Source: JBBRWO01 sp964388455 (GTDB lineage Bacteria; Actinomycetota; Coriobacteriia; Anaerosomatales; JAAXUF01). From it: a stretch of 26,580 bases of DNA. The number at the start of each line of letters is the position of its first letter. Within the stretch, counting starts at the first letter, position 1. The translations under genes and the position numbers were made by a program. Location of the stretch: assembly GCA_964388455.1 (NCBI GenBank), contig CAYMAN010000027.1:1-26580 (forward strand), read 5' to 3'. The notes under the pieces were generated by a model. It saw nothing but the letters and a program-made list of their open reading frames with translations, ran no database searches and was not told the DNA's origin. Shown here piece after piece: positions 8,002 to 16,470 of this stretch.

Positions 8002-8786
8002 GAACCTTGTCCGCCTGCACGGTGCTTCACAAGCCGAACGAGCGTGCCGCCTCCCTCGGGCTTCTCGAAATCAACGCGGTCGGTGAGCGCCCGCATGAAG
8101 GTGACGCCGCGGCCACCGGGCGCGTAGACATCGCTCGACTGCGTGGGCGTGCCGTCAAACCCAGCACCGAAGTCGATGATCTCGAGCACGACGCGATCAT
8201 CGTACGCGATCACGCGCACATGCACGTTTGCCTGCCCGTCAGCCGGAGATCCGTGTCGGACCGCATTCGCAAGCGCCTCGCCAAGCGCGACCCTGATGTC
8301 GAAGACCGCGGATTCAGCGAAACCGAGCGGCTTGATCAGCTGACATACCTCTTCGCGCATCGCTCCGAGTTTGGCCACACTCGCCTGCATCTCGAGTTCC
8401 CTGCGCCAAAGCTCTTCAGCAGGCTCGATCGACAGCGCGAGCCCCTCCAACGCACCCTCGACGTTGGGACTCATCGTCAAGCTGGAAGCGACGGTAACGA
8501 GCCCTGACAGTTCCAGGATGCGAGTGATATCTCGATTCGCACTCGCGAGCACCATGCGGCCTCCGGATGGACGCAGCTGGTGGTCGAGCCACACAAGCAA
8601 GCCGAGCGCGGAGCTGTCTGCGTAGACGACGTCACTCAGATCGAGCACGAGATGGGCACAGCCGCCTTCAATCGCGACGCTCAGATCCCGACGCAACTCC
8701 GGGACCATCGCCATGTCGATATCGCCGGACAGTCGCACGACACAGGACAGTGGCGCATCGTGCTTCTCGAGTTCGAACCTAGACAT
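7998..8786 (-). CDS. STAS + HATPase fusion (anti-anti-sigma and anti-sigma kinase-like domains in one chain)
   Basis: Residues 1-115 form a STAS domain of the SpoIIAA/RsbV type: GDIDMAMVPELRRDL and VVYADSSALGLLVWL, where Ser58/Ser59 occupy the phosphorylation site. Residues 120-255 form a GHKL ATPase of the RsbW/SpoIIAB type, with N-box GEALANAVRHG (Glu170, Asn174), DFGAGFD (205-211) and GGRGVTFMRALTD (224-236). In classical partner switching these are separate antagonists; here they share one polypeptide. The gene overlaps the SpoIIE-like phosphatase by 8 nt; ATG 8786 has AAAAGG directly before it and GGAGG further upstream. The likely role is a phosphorylation-dependent switch reset by that phosphatase. 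No cognate sigma factor is nearby, so the output is unknown. Confidence 0.92.
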   Translation of the reverse strand: MSRFELEKHDAPLSCVVRLSGDIDMAMVPELRRDLSVAIEGGCAHLVLDLSDVVYADSSALGLLVWLDHQLRPSGGRMVLASANRDITRILELSGLVTVASSLTMSPNVEGALEGLALSIEPAEELWRRELEMQASVAKLGAMREEVCQLIKPLGFAESAVFDIRVALGEALANAVRHGSPADGQANVHVRVIAYDDRVVLEIIDFGAGFDGTPTQSSDVYAPGGRGVTFMRALTDRVDFEKPEGGGTLVRLVKHRAGGQGS

Positions 8787-11700
8787 CCTTTTCGCTTCTC
8801 TCCTCCATCGGCGGCTTCACATTCGCTTCGCCGCCTTCACGCACGCGTAGAACCAGAACTGCAACGTCGTCACGGAGTTCTGTTCGAACAAACCGTCGGA
8901 CGGAGACCAGGAGTCGCTGTGCGACCGCGTCGGCGCTTCCGCCGACCCTTAGAGCAGCATGTACCCGCTTCTCGCCGAAGAACTCTGCCCCGCTTCTCGC
9001 TTCCGAGACACCGTCGGTGTAAAGCAGGACGATGTCCCCGGGCTTCATCGCCACTGTCTGTTCCCCATAGACCACGTCGCTGAGCGCGCCAAGGAGAGGG
9101 CCTGTGGCGGAAAGCGAGGTGCATTCACCGTCACCGGCGTGCTGAAGCAACCCCGCCGGATGTCCGCCACTCGCCCAGTTCAGCACGTTTCGCCGCGGAT
9201 CGAAGCGCCCCACCCATAAAGTCACGATGTCGCTGGGATCACCCGTCGCGGTCACCATCCGGTTGATCTCGCCAACGATCCTTGCAGGGGACAGCCCCGC
9301 GGCGGCCAGCGATCTGACCGAGTACTTGATCATCGACGTCTTGGTGGCGGCGACCACGCCCTTCCCGCATACATCCGCGATTGCGAACACGATGCCGCCA
9401 TCCGGGCTGCGGAACAGGTCGTAATAGTCGCCACCGATCTCTGCGTCTCCACCTGCGGGCGCATATACGCTCCCGGCGTCTATCTCTTCGAACTCAGGGA
9501 GCGCTCCCGGAAGAATCGAGCGCTGCAGAATGCTCGCGACCTCATGCTCCCGGCTGTAGAGCCGGGCCGTGTCGATAGCGAGTGCGGCCTGGGACGCAAA
9601 CGTCTGCAGCGTCGCACGGTCCTCATCGGAGAAGGCGCTGACCGCAGCCGAGAACACCGTGAGAACGCCGATGGACCGTCCCCGAGCGAGAAGTGGTACA
9701 GCCAGCAGCGATCGAAGACCGTGCGTCGCCGCATCCCCGGCGAGGCCGCCCATGCCCTCGTTGAGATCCTTGTACGTCGCGGGAACACCGGTCGAGAATA
9801 CGTAGCCCGGTATGTCGTCGGCTGGCGTGAACACGCGATCCACCAGGTCAGGCGAGACTGCTCCTCGAGCCATCGCAGTAGTGATCGTGCGACGTCGCTG
9901 GTCGTACGTCATCAGCGCGACCGCGTCCGCCGAAAGAATCTTTTGCACCACGTCGAGAACGCGGTTGAGGACGACGTTCACCTGCAGAGAAGAGCCCACC
10001 GCCTGGCTGATACGGAAGATGGTCTCCAGGTTATTTGCGCGTGCCACCGCCTGTTCGTACAAGTAGGCGTTCTCGAGCGCGAGCGCTAACTCATTGGCGA
10101 CCGAGGTCGCCAGGTCGACATCGCGCCGAGAACCCAACAACTGAGGAAGCACGAGCCCCAGTACCGCTCCGTGCGGTCGATCCAACGCCACAGGAATGAG
10201 CATGAGACGCGCTGCTCCCGGTGAGGCGAGGAAATCGTCCGCTGTGGCGTCCTCTCCTAGCTTCACGATCACCGGCCGCACCGAATCGCCAGGCTCGAAT
10301 CGACGCAGGGCCAGGTCCAGCAGTCGAGTATCAAGGGACTGGTCTGCGGCCGGCGGCAGACCAAGCGCGGACCTGTCAGCGAACGCGAATGTCGCATCAC
10401 GTGCTCCGAACAGATCTGCGACGATAAGTTCTATCTCATGCAACGTCTCGCTCAGGCCATCAGGCCGCGCCAGGCGCTCAGCGATCTCACGAAGTCCGTC
10501 AGAGACGCGGCGCGACTCGGTCTCGATGGCGAACAACCTCGAGTTCTGGACCGCAACGGCCGCCTGCGCCGAGAAGGTACGCACCATTTCCCGCTCGGCT
10601 TGGGATGTGTCCACGTCCGACTCAAGCAGCACGACGACTGCTCCCAATGTCTCGCGACCAGCGACGAGCGGTGCGATCATCGCACAGCGCCCAGCCTCGC
10701 CCAGACCGGGAAGCTCAAGGCCGATGTTCTCGGGATTCGCCGAATGGACCACGGGCTCGGAGTCTGTGAGAGCCTTTGCGAGCCAGCCATCTGAATACGC
10801 GTCGATTGCGGATACGTAACCCAGATCCACACCACGAACCCGCACCGGAATGAGCCATCGACCATCTCGATCCAGCAGGTAGACCGCGGCAGTACCCGGG
10901 CCGACAATGTGGCCCATCGCCGACAGAATCCCATCGAGCACCTGATCAAGTTGCGACGCGCTCGCAAGGAGTTGCGACAGGTCATGCAACGCATTGAGTC
11001 TCAAGGCGACCGCATTGAACGCCTTGGCCACGCGGCCGATCTCGTCGTCGCGGTCCTCGGAGATGGGCTTGACGAACGAGCCGTTGGCAGCACGGTATGC
11101 TGCATCCTCCAGATCCCGAAGTGGTGCGACGAGTCGGCTTGAGATCAGCCATGCGGCGAGAAGCGCTGTGATGCCGCCGACGATCAGCACGAGCATCGAC
11201 GGCGCTACCGCGCGCGCGGTCTCGATGATGCCCGTAAATCGCGGTTCGAGGATGACGAGGCGAAGATTGATTCCTTCGACCCCCTGGACGTCCTTGTATC
11301 GCCCGATGAGAGGAGCTCCCTTAGACACTGGGACGGTCACTTGACCGGAGCCCTTCCCCTGTGAAATCCATGAGGACTCCCCCACCAGCAGGTCGTTTGA
11401 CGCGCCGACTGCCACTGTCGGTGCCCCATCCTGCAGCACGAGAATCGCACGCCCACCCTCGACTCCGGCACGCGCGATGGTCGACTCGAGGAACGATGTG
11501 TCCACCTTGTCGAGAATCACAACCGGTTCACTGCCGCCGAGAAAGACCGTGCGCGCCAACCACAGGGTCCGTATACCGGAGGCGTCCACGCTCGAGACGA
11601 AGCCGGTCGCTCCCCTGAGCGCGGCTCCGTATGCAGCGAGCGCAGCACGTGGCAGGACCGTGTGCGTCTCAGGCGCACTCGACAGAACACGACCCCGCGT

Positions 11701-12030
11701 GTCGATCACGTACACTTCCGAGATCAAGCCGTCGGAAGCGTCCTGCAACACTGAGATTCGCTCGCCGATCACAGTGGTATCGGACTCACCGGCGACGGCG
11801 TTGGCTACACGTGAGGCATTGGCGTCAACCGACTGCAGTCGGGATAGGATCGCATCTTCCGTGACCTGCAGGTACGCTTCGTCGCGCGCGGCGATCTGGC
11901 GCTGAGCGAGGCTGGATACGCCCACGACGGCAACAGCGCCGGAAATGACAACGGTCGCAAGTCCGATGGCCAGAGTCAGGCTCATGATGCGGCCAGCGAG
12001 TCGTCCTGGCCTGCGAGCGCTTCTCGTCAT
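8779..12030 (-). CDS. SpoIIE/PP2C-type phosphatase with extracytoplasmic sensor, HAMP and three GAF domains
   Basis: A 1083-aa membrane sensor phosphatase. Approximate residues: TM1 15-43, an extracytoplasmic sensory domain 45-270 (Cache-like, recognised by layout only), TM2 276-298, HAMP 299-350, GAF1 355-500, GAF2 515-655, GAF3 665-825, and a PP2C-like SpoIIE domain 850-1063. The phosphatase metal motifs are intact: EIGGDYYD, IADVCGKGV, LLYTDGVSEAR and RDDVAVLVL. I chose ATG 12030 because GAGGGGCGGGG lies upstream; the GTG at 12036 would touch that site. It is translationally coupled to the STAS-HATPase fusion and very probably dephosphorylates its STAS serine in response to an external or redox/ligand signal sensed by the GAFs. 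Ligands are unknown. Confidence 0.95.
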   Translation of the reverse strand: MTRSARRPGRLAGRIMSLTLAIGLATVVISGAVAVVGVSSLAQRQIAARDEAYLQVTEDAILSRLQSVDANASRVANAVAGESDTTVIGERISVLQDASDGLISEVYVIDTRGRVLSSAPETHTVLPRAALAAYGAALRGATGFVSSVDASGIRTLWLARTVFLGGSEPVVILDKVDTSFLESTIARAGVEGGRAILVLQDGAPTVAVGASNDLLVGESSWISQGKGSGQVTVPVSKGAPLIGRYKDVQGVEGINLRLVILEPRFTGIIETARAVAPSMLVLIVGGITALLAAWLISSRLVAPLRDLEDAAYRAANGSFVKPISEDRDDEIGRVAKAFNAVALRLNALHDLSQLLASASQLDQVLDGILSAMGHIVGPGTAAVYLLDRDGRWLIPVRVRGVDLGYVSAIDAYSDGWLAKALTDSEPVVHSANPENIGLELPGLGEAGRCAMIAPLVAGRETLGAVVVLLESDVDTSQAEREMVRTFSAQAAVAVQNSRLFAIETESRRVSDGLREIAERLARPDGLSETLHEIELIVADLFGARDATFAFADRSALGLPPAADQSLDTRLLDLALRRFEPGDSVRPVIVKLGEDATADDFLASPGAARLMLIPVALDRPHGAVLGLVLPQLLGSRRDVDLATSVANELALALENAYLYEQAVARANNLETIFRISQAVGSSLQVNVVLNRVLDVVQKILSADAVALMTYDQRRRTITTAMARGAVSPDLVDRVFTPADDIPGYVFSTGVPATYKDLNEGMGGLAGDAATHGLRSLLAVPLLARGRSIGVLTVFSAAVSAFSDEDRATLQTFASQAALAIDTARLYSREHEVASILQRSILPGALPEFEEIDAGSVYAPAGGDAEIGGDYYDLFRSPDGGIVFAIADVCGKGVVAATKTSMIKYSVRSLAAAGLSPARIVGEINRMVTATGDPSDIVTLWVGRFDPRRNVLNWASGGHPAGLLQHAGDGECTSLSATGPLLGALSDVVYGEQTVAMKPGDIVLLYTDGVSEARSGAEFFGEKRVHAALRVGGSADAVAQRLLVSVRRFVRTELRDDVAVLVLRVREGGEANVKPPMEERSEKDV

Positions 12031-12080
12031 CCGCACCCCCGCCCCTCGTCACAATTCTTCCCTCTTGAATCGAACACCGT

Positions 12081-12098
12081 CATCGTACTTCATCGTAC
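12081..12098. repeat. Tandem direct repeat CATCGTAC x2, period 10
   Basis: CATCGTAC-TT-CATCGTAC lies in the 93-nt space between the end of ccdA and the start of the SpoIIE-like gene, about 50 nt upstream of that start. A 10-bp period puts both copies on one face of the helix, as for tandem binding of a regulator. This could be chance; no promoter hexamers stand out. Confidence 0.35.
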
Positions 12099-12123
12099 GA
12101 GCGCGGAGCGCGAACAACAGGGA

Positions 12124-12843
12124 CTAAAGCGAGGGAAGGACCGAGGTCAACCAGTTGGCGAGTAGTCCCAAACGGCCTGTGAAGATCAAAAGCCCCACGG
12201 CGATCAGCATCCCGCCGGCTATCCGGTTCACTATCAGAGAGTGGCGATTGAGCCAAGCAAGCAATGGCTTGACACGGCCGAACAAAAGCGCGACCAGCAA
12301 GAATGGTATCCCGAGGCCGAGTGAGTACACCAGGAGGAGCAGCGCGCCGCTCGATACACTACCGGTGGCGGCCGCGATCGTGAGGATCGTGCCCAGAATC
12401 GGCCCGACACAGGGGGTCCACCCGGCGGCAAACGCCATCCCCATCACCAGCGATGCGCCACGCCCGAACGATCGACTTCGGCCCATGTCCGCACGTGCCT
12501 CGCCATAGAGTCCGGGGATCTTGATGAATCCCAGCATGAAGATTCCAAAGAGCACCACGGCGACACCGGCCACACGCTCAACCACCTGTCGATACTCGAC
12601 GAGCAGTTGACCAACGGCTGAGGCGGAGGCTCCTAGGGCGACGAATACCAACGAGAACCCCACCACAAAGAGAACAGCGGGAACCAGCACCCTGGAGGAG
12701 GACCTCTCTGAGTCAGCCAACTGGGTCGTCGTCATACCGGTCATGAACGACAGATAGCCCGGAATCAGAGGGAGGACACACGGCGACAGAAACGACAGCA
12801 GGCCGGCGGTGAACGCTGCGACATAACTTACGGAGCCGTTCAC
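12124..12843 (-). CDS. ccdA: CcdA-family thiol-disulfide transporter
   Basis: A 239-aa inner-membrane protein that passes electrons from cytoplasmic thioredoxin to extracytoplasmic thiols. The two redox cysteines are in LSPCVLPLIPGYLSF (Cys22) and WTPCVGPILG (Cys145), the symmetric signature of the CcdA/DsbD transmembrane domain, with six hydrophobic segments. GTG 12843 has a strong AAGGGGGG six nt upstream. No thioredoxin-like partner or cytochrome c gene is nearby. Instead an HMA protein gene and a zinc-ribbon protein gene precede it on the same strand. An ATACC-N6-GGTAT inverted repeat fused to TATACT lies about 40 nt upstream, so it may have its own regulated promoter in addition to read-through. 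The role may be in cytochrome maturation or in keeping metal-binding thiols reduced. Confidence 0.93.
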   Translation of the reverse strand: MNGSVSYVAAFTAGLLSFLSPCVLPLIPGYLSFMTGMTTTQLADSERSSSRVLVPAVLFVVGFSLVFVALGASASAVGQLLVEYRQVVERVAGVAVVLFGIFMLGFIKIPGLYGEARADMGRSRSFGRGASLVMGMAFAAGWTPCVGPILGTILTIAAATGSVSSGALLLLVYSLGLGIPFLLVALLFGRVKPLLAWLNRHSLIVNRIAGGMLIAVGLLIFTGRLGLLANWLTSVLPSL

Positions 12844-12883
12844 GGATTACCCCCCTTCAGCGACGAGCGAAGCATCGCTGGAC

Positions 12884-12902
12884 AGTATACCCCACAGGGT
12901 AT
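12884..12902 (-). promoter_or_regulatory. CsoR/CstR-like operator overlapping a -10 element, upstream of ccdA
   Basis: On the minus strand ATACCC-TGTG-GGGTAT (12902..12887) is a 6-4-6 perfect inverted repeat, and its right arm runs into TATACT (12889..12884), a good -10 hexamer. A start site near 12877 would leave about 34 nt before GTG 12843. No good -35 is seen. The core resembles known CsoR/CstR sites (TACCC...GGGTA) and the sites at 17916 and 19918. Which protein binds is an inference. Confidence 0.6.
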
Positions 12903-12928
12903 CCATCCGCCACTCGACCCGCCAGCGC

Positions 12929-13150
12929 TCAGGCAGTCTGCTCGGCGTCGTAGCCCACACTCCGAATGGCCTCGATGATCTGGTCGACGGAAATCGTAGC
13001 ATCGTCGAACCTCACGACTGTGTCACCGGTAGCGTGATCGGTCCGCACTTCCGAGACGCCGACGAGCTCGCCGACCGTCAGATCAACCAACATTGAGCAC
13101 GACGTGCAGTGCAGTCCTGAGGTCACAAGGCTCGCGGTCACTTCGCTCAT
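12929..13150 (-). CDS. Heavy-metal-associated (HMA) domain protein, CopZ-like
   Basis: A small soluble metal-binding protein (73 aa) consisting of one ferredoxin-like HMA domain. The metal site is GLHCTSCSM (Cys15, Cys18), followed by VDLTVGELVGVSEVRTDHATGDTVVRFDDATISVDQIIEAIRSVGYDAE in which the usual beta-alpha-beta pattern and the final GYDA are clear; the full match spans the whole protein. I start it at ATG 13150, which shares one base with the preceding stop (TGATG). A longer in-frame start at 13204 would lie in the zinc-ribbon gene. Likely a copper or other soft-metal chaperone. No P-type ATPase is nearby, so its partner is unknown; CcdA encoded 85 nt downstream could keep the CxxC reduced only if an extracytoplasmic relay exists. 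Confidence 0.9.
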   Translation of the reverse strand: MSEVTASLVTSGLHCTSCSMLVDLTVGELVGVSEVRTDHATGDTVVRFDDATISVDQIIEAIRSVGYDAEQTA

Positions 13151-13479
13151 CAGGATGCGTCTCCCTCGGACTTGATGTTTCCACAGTAGGGACACAAGCG
13201 CCATTGCTGCATCATCACGGCATCACACGAGCCACACCGTACCATCACTGGCGTGGCCCGTTCATCATTACGGTGATGGGATGACAAGAGCGCCCAGCTG
13301 AGCAGGACCACCAACCCGGTCGCAATGGCGGGAATGAGCCAACCCAAGCCTGCGCCACGGGGTAGCACGTATATGTTTGCATCCGCGAACAACGTCAACG
13401 CCAGTGCCAGCACGACGCCCGTCACAACGAGACCCGAGAGAAGGCCTGCTAGTGCGCGTGTCGCTGGACGAGATGTCAC
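13150..13479 (-). CDS. Two-helix membrane protein with C-terminal zinc ribbon
   Basis: A 109-aa protein I cannot assign to a named family. Two hydrophobic helices (about residues 9-32 and 45-65) are followed by a cytoplasm-sized tail with two CxxC knuckles, CGSC (82-85) and CPYC (96-99), forming a zinc-ribbon-like rubredoxin knuckle pair. I chose GTG 13479: GGGAG lies 7 nt upstream, and the upstream sigma-54 promoter at 13522-13537 falls inside the longer open frame (to 13563), which rules that longer start out. It is the first gene of the run with the HMA protein (1-nt overlap) and CcdA. Such proteins may bind zinc structurally or scaffold partners at the membrane; function unknown. Confidence 0.75.
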   Translation of the reverse strand: MTSRPATRALAGLLSGLVVTGVVLALALTLFADANIYVLPRGAGLGWLIPAIATGLVVLLSWALLSSHHRNDERATPVMVRCGSCDAVMMQQWRLCPYCGNIKSEGDAS

Positions 13480-13521
13480 TCTGAAGCTCCCTGGCAGAGG
13501 GGGTGCGCGTACACGCCGAGG

Positions 13522-13537
13522 TGCAATCGGTGTGCCA
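13522..13537 (-). promoter_or_regulatory. Sigma-54 (-24/-12) promoter
   Basis: The minus strand reads TGGCACACCGATTGCA. This matches the RpoN consensus TGGCAC-N5-TTGCA with exact 16-nt spacing and the invariant GG and GC. The predicted start is near 13511, leaving about 30 nt before GTG 13479 of the zinc-ribbon gene. It lies 37 nt after the stop of the sigma-54 activator gene, in a window that also encodes RpoN itself. Confidence 0.8.
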
Positions 13538-13573
13538 ACATCCGGATAGCACCTAAACCCCACTCCCTAGGGC

Positions 13574-14923
13574 TCAGAGTCCCAGTCGCTGCATCCTCGC
13601 TTCGAGCGTCTTGGCGGTGAGCCCAAGGAGCTTCGCCGCCTTCGGCACGACGCTTCCCGCGCGATCGAGCGCCTGTCTCACCAGATCCAGCTCGACCTCC
13701 TCCAAGTCGACGCCATCCTCCGGCAACGTGAAGCCACTGGAAGCACGATCGAATCCACCGAGTCCGGCGCGTACCTCCCCTGGCAGATCAGACAACTCGA
13801 TCTGATCACCGTGCGACAAGATGATGATGCGCTCGATCGTATTCTCCAACTCGCGGATGTTTCCGGGCCACTGATAGCGAGCCATCGCCTCCATGGCTGC
13901 GGGCGATATCCGTTTGGCGCCCGCCTTGAACTTCTCGAGGAAGTGGGCGACCAGAAGCGGGATGTCACCGCTCCGCTGGCGCAATGGCGGGAGTGTCACC
14001 GGAACCACATTGAGGCGGTAGAAGAGATCCTCGCGGAACGCTCCGTCTGCGATGAGTTGTTGAAGGTCCTGGTTGGTGGCCGCAACCACGCGCACATCCA
14101 CTTCAATGCTGCGAGTGCCACCCAGGCGCTCGAAGCTGCGCTCTTGGAGCACACGGAGCAACTTGACCTGGGTCGCCGGTGAGATGTCGCCGATCTCATC
14201 GAGAAACAACGTACCGCCGTTTGCGAGTTCGAATCGGCCGGGCTTGGCGGTGACAGCGCCGGTGAACGCGCCCTTCTCGAAGCCGAACAGCTCACTTTCG
14301 AGAAGCGTCTCAGGCAGTGCGCCCGCGCTCACCGACACGAAGGGTTTTGTGGCTCTGTCGGAGAGGTTGTGCAGTGCACGCGCGATGAGCTCTTTGCCCG
14401 TACCCGACTCGCCATAGATCATGACCGTCGCCAGAGTCGGCGCGACCTTCTGGACCGTCTCGAGCACAGCCATCATCCCGGCGTCGGAAGCGACGATTCC
14501 CTCGACGTCGTACTCGCGATCGAGTTCGCTTCTCAGGCGAACCACTTCTGCAGCAAGGCCTGAGTACGTGAGCGCCTTGTCGATGGCAAGCTTGAGCTCC
14601 TCGAGATCGAACGGCTTGGTGAGGTACTCGCTCGCCCCGGCCTTCATCGCCTCGACCGCAGTCGCAACGTTGCCGTGTGCGGTGAGCATGATGATCGGGA
14701 ATTGGAGGCCCTTGCTGCGCACGGTGCGCAGCACTTCCATGCCGTCTTTTCCGGGCATGCGGTGGTCGAGCACCATGACATCGGGCTCCTGGTCCGAGAC
14801 GATCGAGAGAGCCTCGACGCCATCGGCAGCCTCCAGGACCTCGTAGCCATCGCCCGAAAGCGCCTGACCGAGAACCCATCTCATGTTCTTCTCATCATCG
14901 ACAATGAGCACACGCTTGCCCAT
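13574..14923 (-). CDS. NtrC-family sigma-54-dependent response regulator
   Basis: A 449-aa activator with three domains. Receiver 3-118: acidic pocket DD near 9-10, phospho-acceptor Asp53, Thr81, Lys103. AAA+ 143-370: Walker A GESGTGKE (171-178), sigma-54 contact loop GAFTGA (218-223), Walker B TLFLDEIGD, and the R-finger region FYRLNVVPVTLPPLRQR. A Fis-type HTH lies in 408-449, ending KAAKLLGLTAKTLEARMQRLGL. ATG 14923 has AAGGGGA 5 nt upstream; GTG 14938 is less likely. It follows the kinase gene by 11 nt and is its likely partner. The probable nearby target is the sigma-54 promoter at 13522-13537. The signal is unknown; ZraR- and NtrC-like paralogues respond to metals, envelope stress or nitrogen. 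Confidence 0.95.
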   Translation of the reverse strand: MGKRVLIVDDEKNMRWVLGQALSGDGYEVLEAADGVEALSIVSDQEPDVMVLDHRMPGKDGMEVLRTVRSKGLQFPIIMLTAHGNVATAVEAMKAGASEYLTKPFDLEELKLAIDKALTYSGLAAEVVRLRSELDREYDVEGIVASDAGMMAVLETVQKVAPTLATVMIYGESGTGKELIARALHNLSDRATKPFVSVSAGALPETLLESELFGFEKGAFTGAVTAKPGRFELANGGTLFLDEIGDISPATQVKLLRVLQERSFERLGGTRSIEVDVRVVAATNQDLQQLIADGAFREDLFYRLNVVPVTLPPLRQRSGDIPLLVAHFLEKFKAGAKRISPAAMEAMARYQWPGNIRELENTIERIIILSHGDQIELSDLPGEVRAGLGGFDRASSGFTLPEDGVDLEEVELDLVRQALDRAGSVVPKAAKLLGLTAKTLEARMQRLGL

Positions 14924-14934
14924 GTACGTCCCCT

Positions 14935-16470
14935 TCACTCGTCCAATGCCGCCGGCAGTGTCACGTCAAAGACAGTGCCGTCCGGCGTGCTCTCAACTTC
15001 GATTCTACCGTCGTGCTCGTCAATAATCCTGTGGACAATCGTCAGACCCAGTCCCGTGCCCTCGGCTCGCTTGGTGAAGAACGGGTCGAACACCTTGGGC
15101 AGGTCCTCCACCGAGATACCCGGTCCGTTGTCCGCGACAGACACTTGTACGTATTCGCCGCTGATTCGCGTGGAGATGCGGATCGTGCCTCCCCCGTCGT
15201 CCATTGCCTGTACCGCGTTGGTGACCAAGTTGAGGAAGACCTGTTTGAGCTGATCCGGATCGCCGTCTACGAATGGCAGATCGTCTGCAAGCTGCTGCTC
15301 GATTCGAACATCTGACTGGCGTGCGAACCGAGTGGTGAAGAGTACTACGTCTTGCAGCAGTTCGTTGAGATCAGCGCGAACGAGTGTCGGCTTGCTCGGT
15401 CGTCCGAAGTCCAGAAGTGCCTTGATGACTTTGTCGAGTCGATCGATCTCTTGCTTGATGACCGCGGCGGCATCATGGATTCTGACGGCATCGCATTGAG
15501 CATCTTCCAAGAGTTGCACACTGGCCCTGATGACGCCGAGCGGGTTGCGAACCTCGTGTGCCACGCCCGCAGTCAGTTCGCCCATCGCTGCCAGACGATC
15601 CGCACGAATCAGCTGGTCGGTCAGCGCCTTGATGTCCGAGACATCTTCAAGAGTCACAACCGCACCAAGAACGGTACCGCCGACGGCGCGCATCCTCGAC
15701 GTCGACGATTGCACATGGACCTCGCGGCCCGACGATGTGGTGAGCGTCGCCTCTCGCAGCGCAAGGGGCAGTCGTCCGGCGAGAACCTTCTCCACGTCGC
15801 CGGAGATTCCCCCGTCCACACGGAACAGCAGAGATATGGGCCGAGGAACCATCTCGAACTCGGACATGCCCAGCATGCGTTCGGCGGCTGGGTTTGCGGT
15901 GGTGACCGAGCCATCAGGACCCACCGTGAGCACACCCGAGGTGATCGATCTGAGAATCGACTGGGTGTAGTCCTGGATGTTGATGAGCTGGATCGCCCGC
16001 TCCTCGAGCTTCTTGTATGCGTCCTCGAGCTGGAGGGAAAGCTGTCGCAGGTCCCGCGTCTTGTACTCCTCGGTGTCACGAATTGCGCCGAATAGTACGC
16101 CCACGGCGAGGAAGGACACGACCTCGAGGACGCTCGCGAAACCGGTACTCATTGGCGCGCCCAGCGTGTAGCGCGAATGGACCGCGAACGGGAGTGAAGC
16201 CGCCAAGGCGACAACGAATCCACCCCGACGGCCGAATACAAAAGCGGCGTAGATGATCGGAACATAGTAGAGCCGCTGGTACAACAGGTGCATGTGATCG
16301 CTACCGAGACCCGTACCGGTCAGCAGGTGCGCCGTCGAGACAAGGACCAGCATCACGATGGTGATCAGCGTCGCGCGTATCTCACGTGTGCGCTGAACAG
16401 CGGCCATGCTCGCTGCGCCATCTGTCGCAAGCTGCGGACGCTGCGGCAGCCCGGCGCGCTTCTCCGTCAT
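14935..16470 (-). CDS. Membrane histidine kinase, NtrB/ZraS-like
   Basis: A sensor kinase of 511 aa. The first 130 residues contain several hydrophobic segments (LITIVMLVLVSTAHLLTG, YYVPIIYAAFVFG, GFVVALAASLPFAV, VVSFLAVGVLFGAI) with little periplasmic sequence, so sensing is probably within the membrane or by the PAS domain (about 165-285). A coiled linker (140-165) joins them. Kinase motifs are complete: H-box GVAHEVRNPLG (His305), N-box NLVTNAVQA, DNGPGIS, FDPFFTKR and GTGLGLTIV. I chose ATG 16470, overlapping the rpoN stop as ATGA, with GCGAGG 8 nt upstream; ATG 16488 is possible. Directly followed by the sigma-54 activator gene. Such kinases often also dephosphorylate the regulator. Confidence 0.95.
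   Translation of the reverse strand: MTEKRAGLPQRPQLATDGAASMAAVQRTREIRATLITIVMLVLVSTAHLLTGTGLGSDHMHLLYQRLYYVPIIYAAFVFGRRGGFVVALAASLPFAVHSRYTLGAPMSTGFASVLEVVSFLAVGVLFGAIRDTEEYKTRDLRQLSLQLEDAYKKLEERAIQLINIQDYTQSILRSITSGVLTVGPDGSVTTANPAAERMLGMSEFEMVPRPISLLFRVDGGISGDVEKVLAGRLPLALREATLTTSSGREVHVQSSTSRMRAVGGTVLGAVVTLEDVSDIKALTDQLIRADRLAAMGELTAGVAHEVRNPLGVIRASVQLLEDAQCDAVRIHDAAAVIKQEIDRLDKVIKALLDFGRPSKPTLVRADLNELLQDVVLFTTRFARQSDVRIEQQLADDLPFVDGDPDQLKQVFLNLVTNAVQAMDDGGGTIRISTRISGEYVQVSVADNGPGISVEDLPKVFDPFFTKRAEGTGLGLTIVHRIIDEHDGRIEVESTPDGTVFDVTLPAALDE

Noticed and set aside
12884..12902. MerR-type operator in a long spacer
   Set aside because: No MerR-family gene is present, there is no good -35 hexamer at 19-20 nt, and the ATACC...GGTAT core fits CsoR/CstR sites better.
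13480..13563. A longer start for the zinc-ribbon protein at 13563
   Set aside because: The sigma-54 promoter and its predicted start site lie inside this segment; the frame there lacks hydrophobic or zinc-ribbon features.
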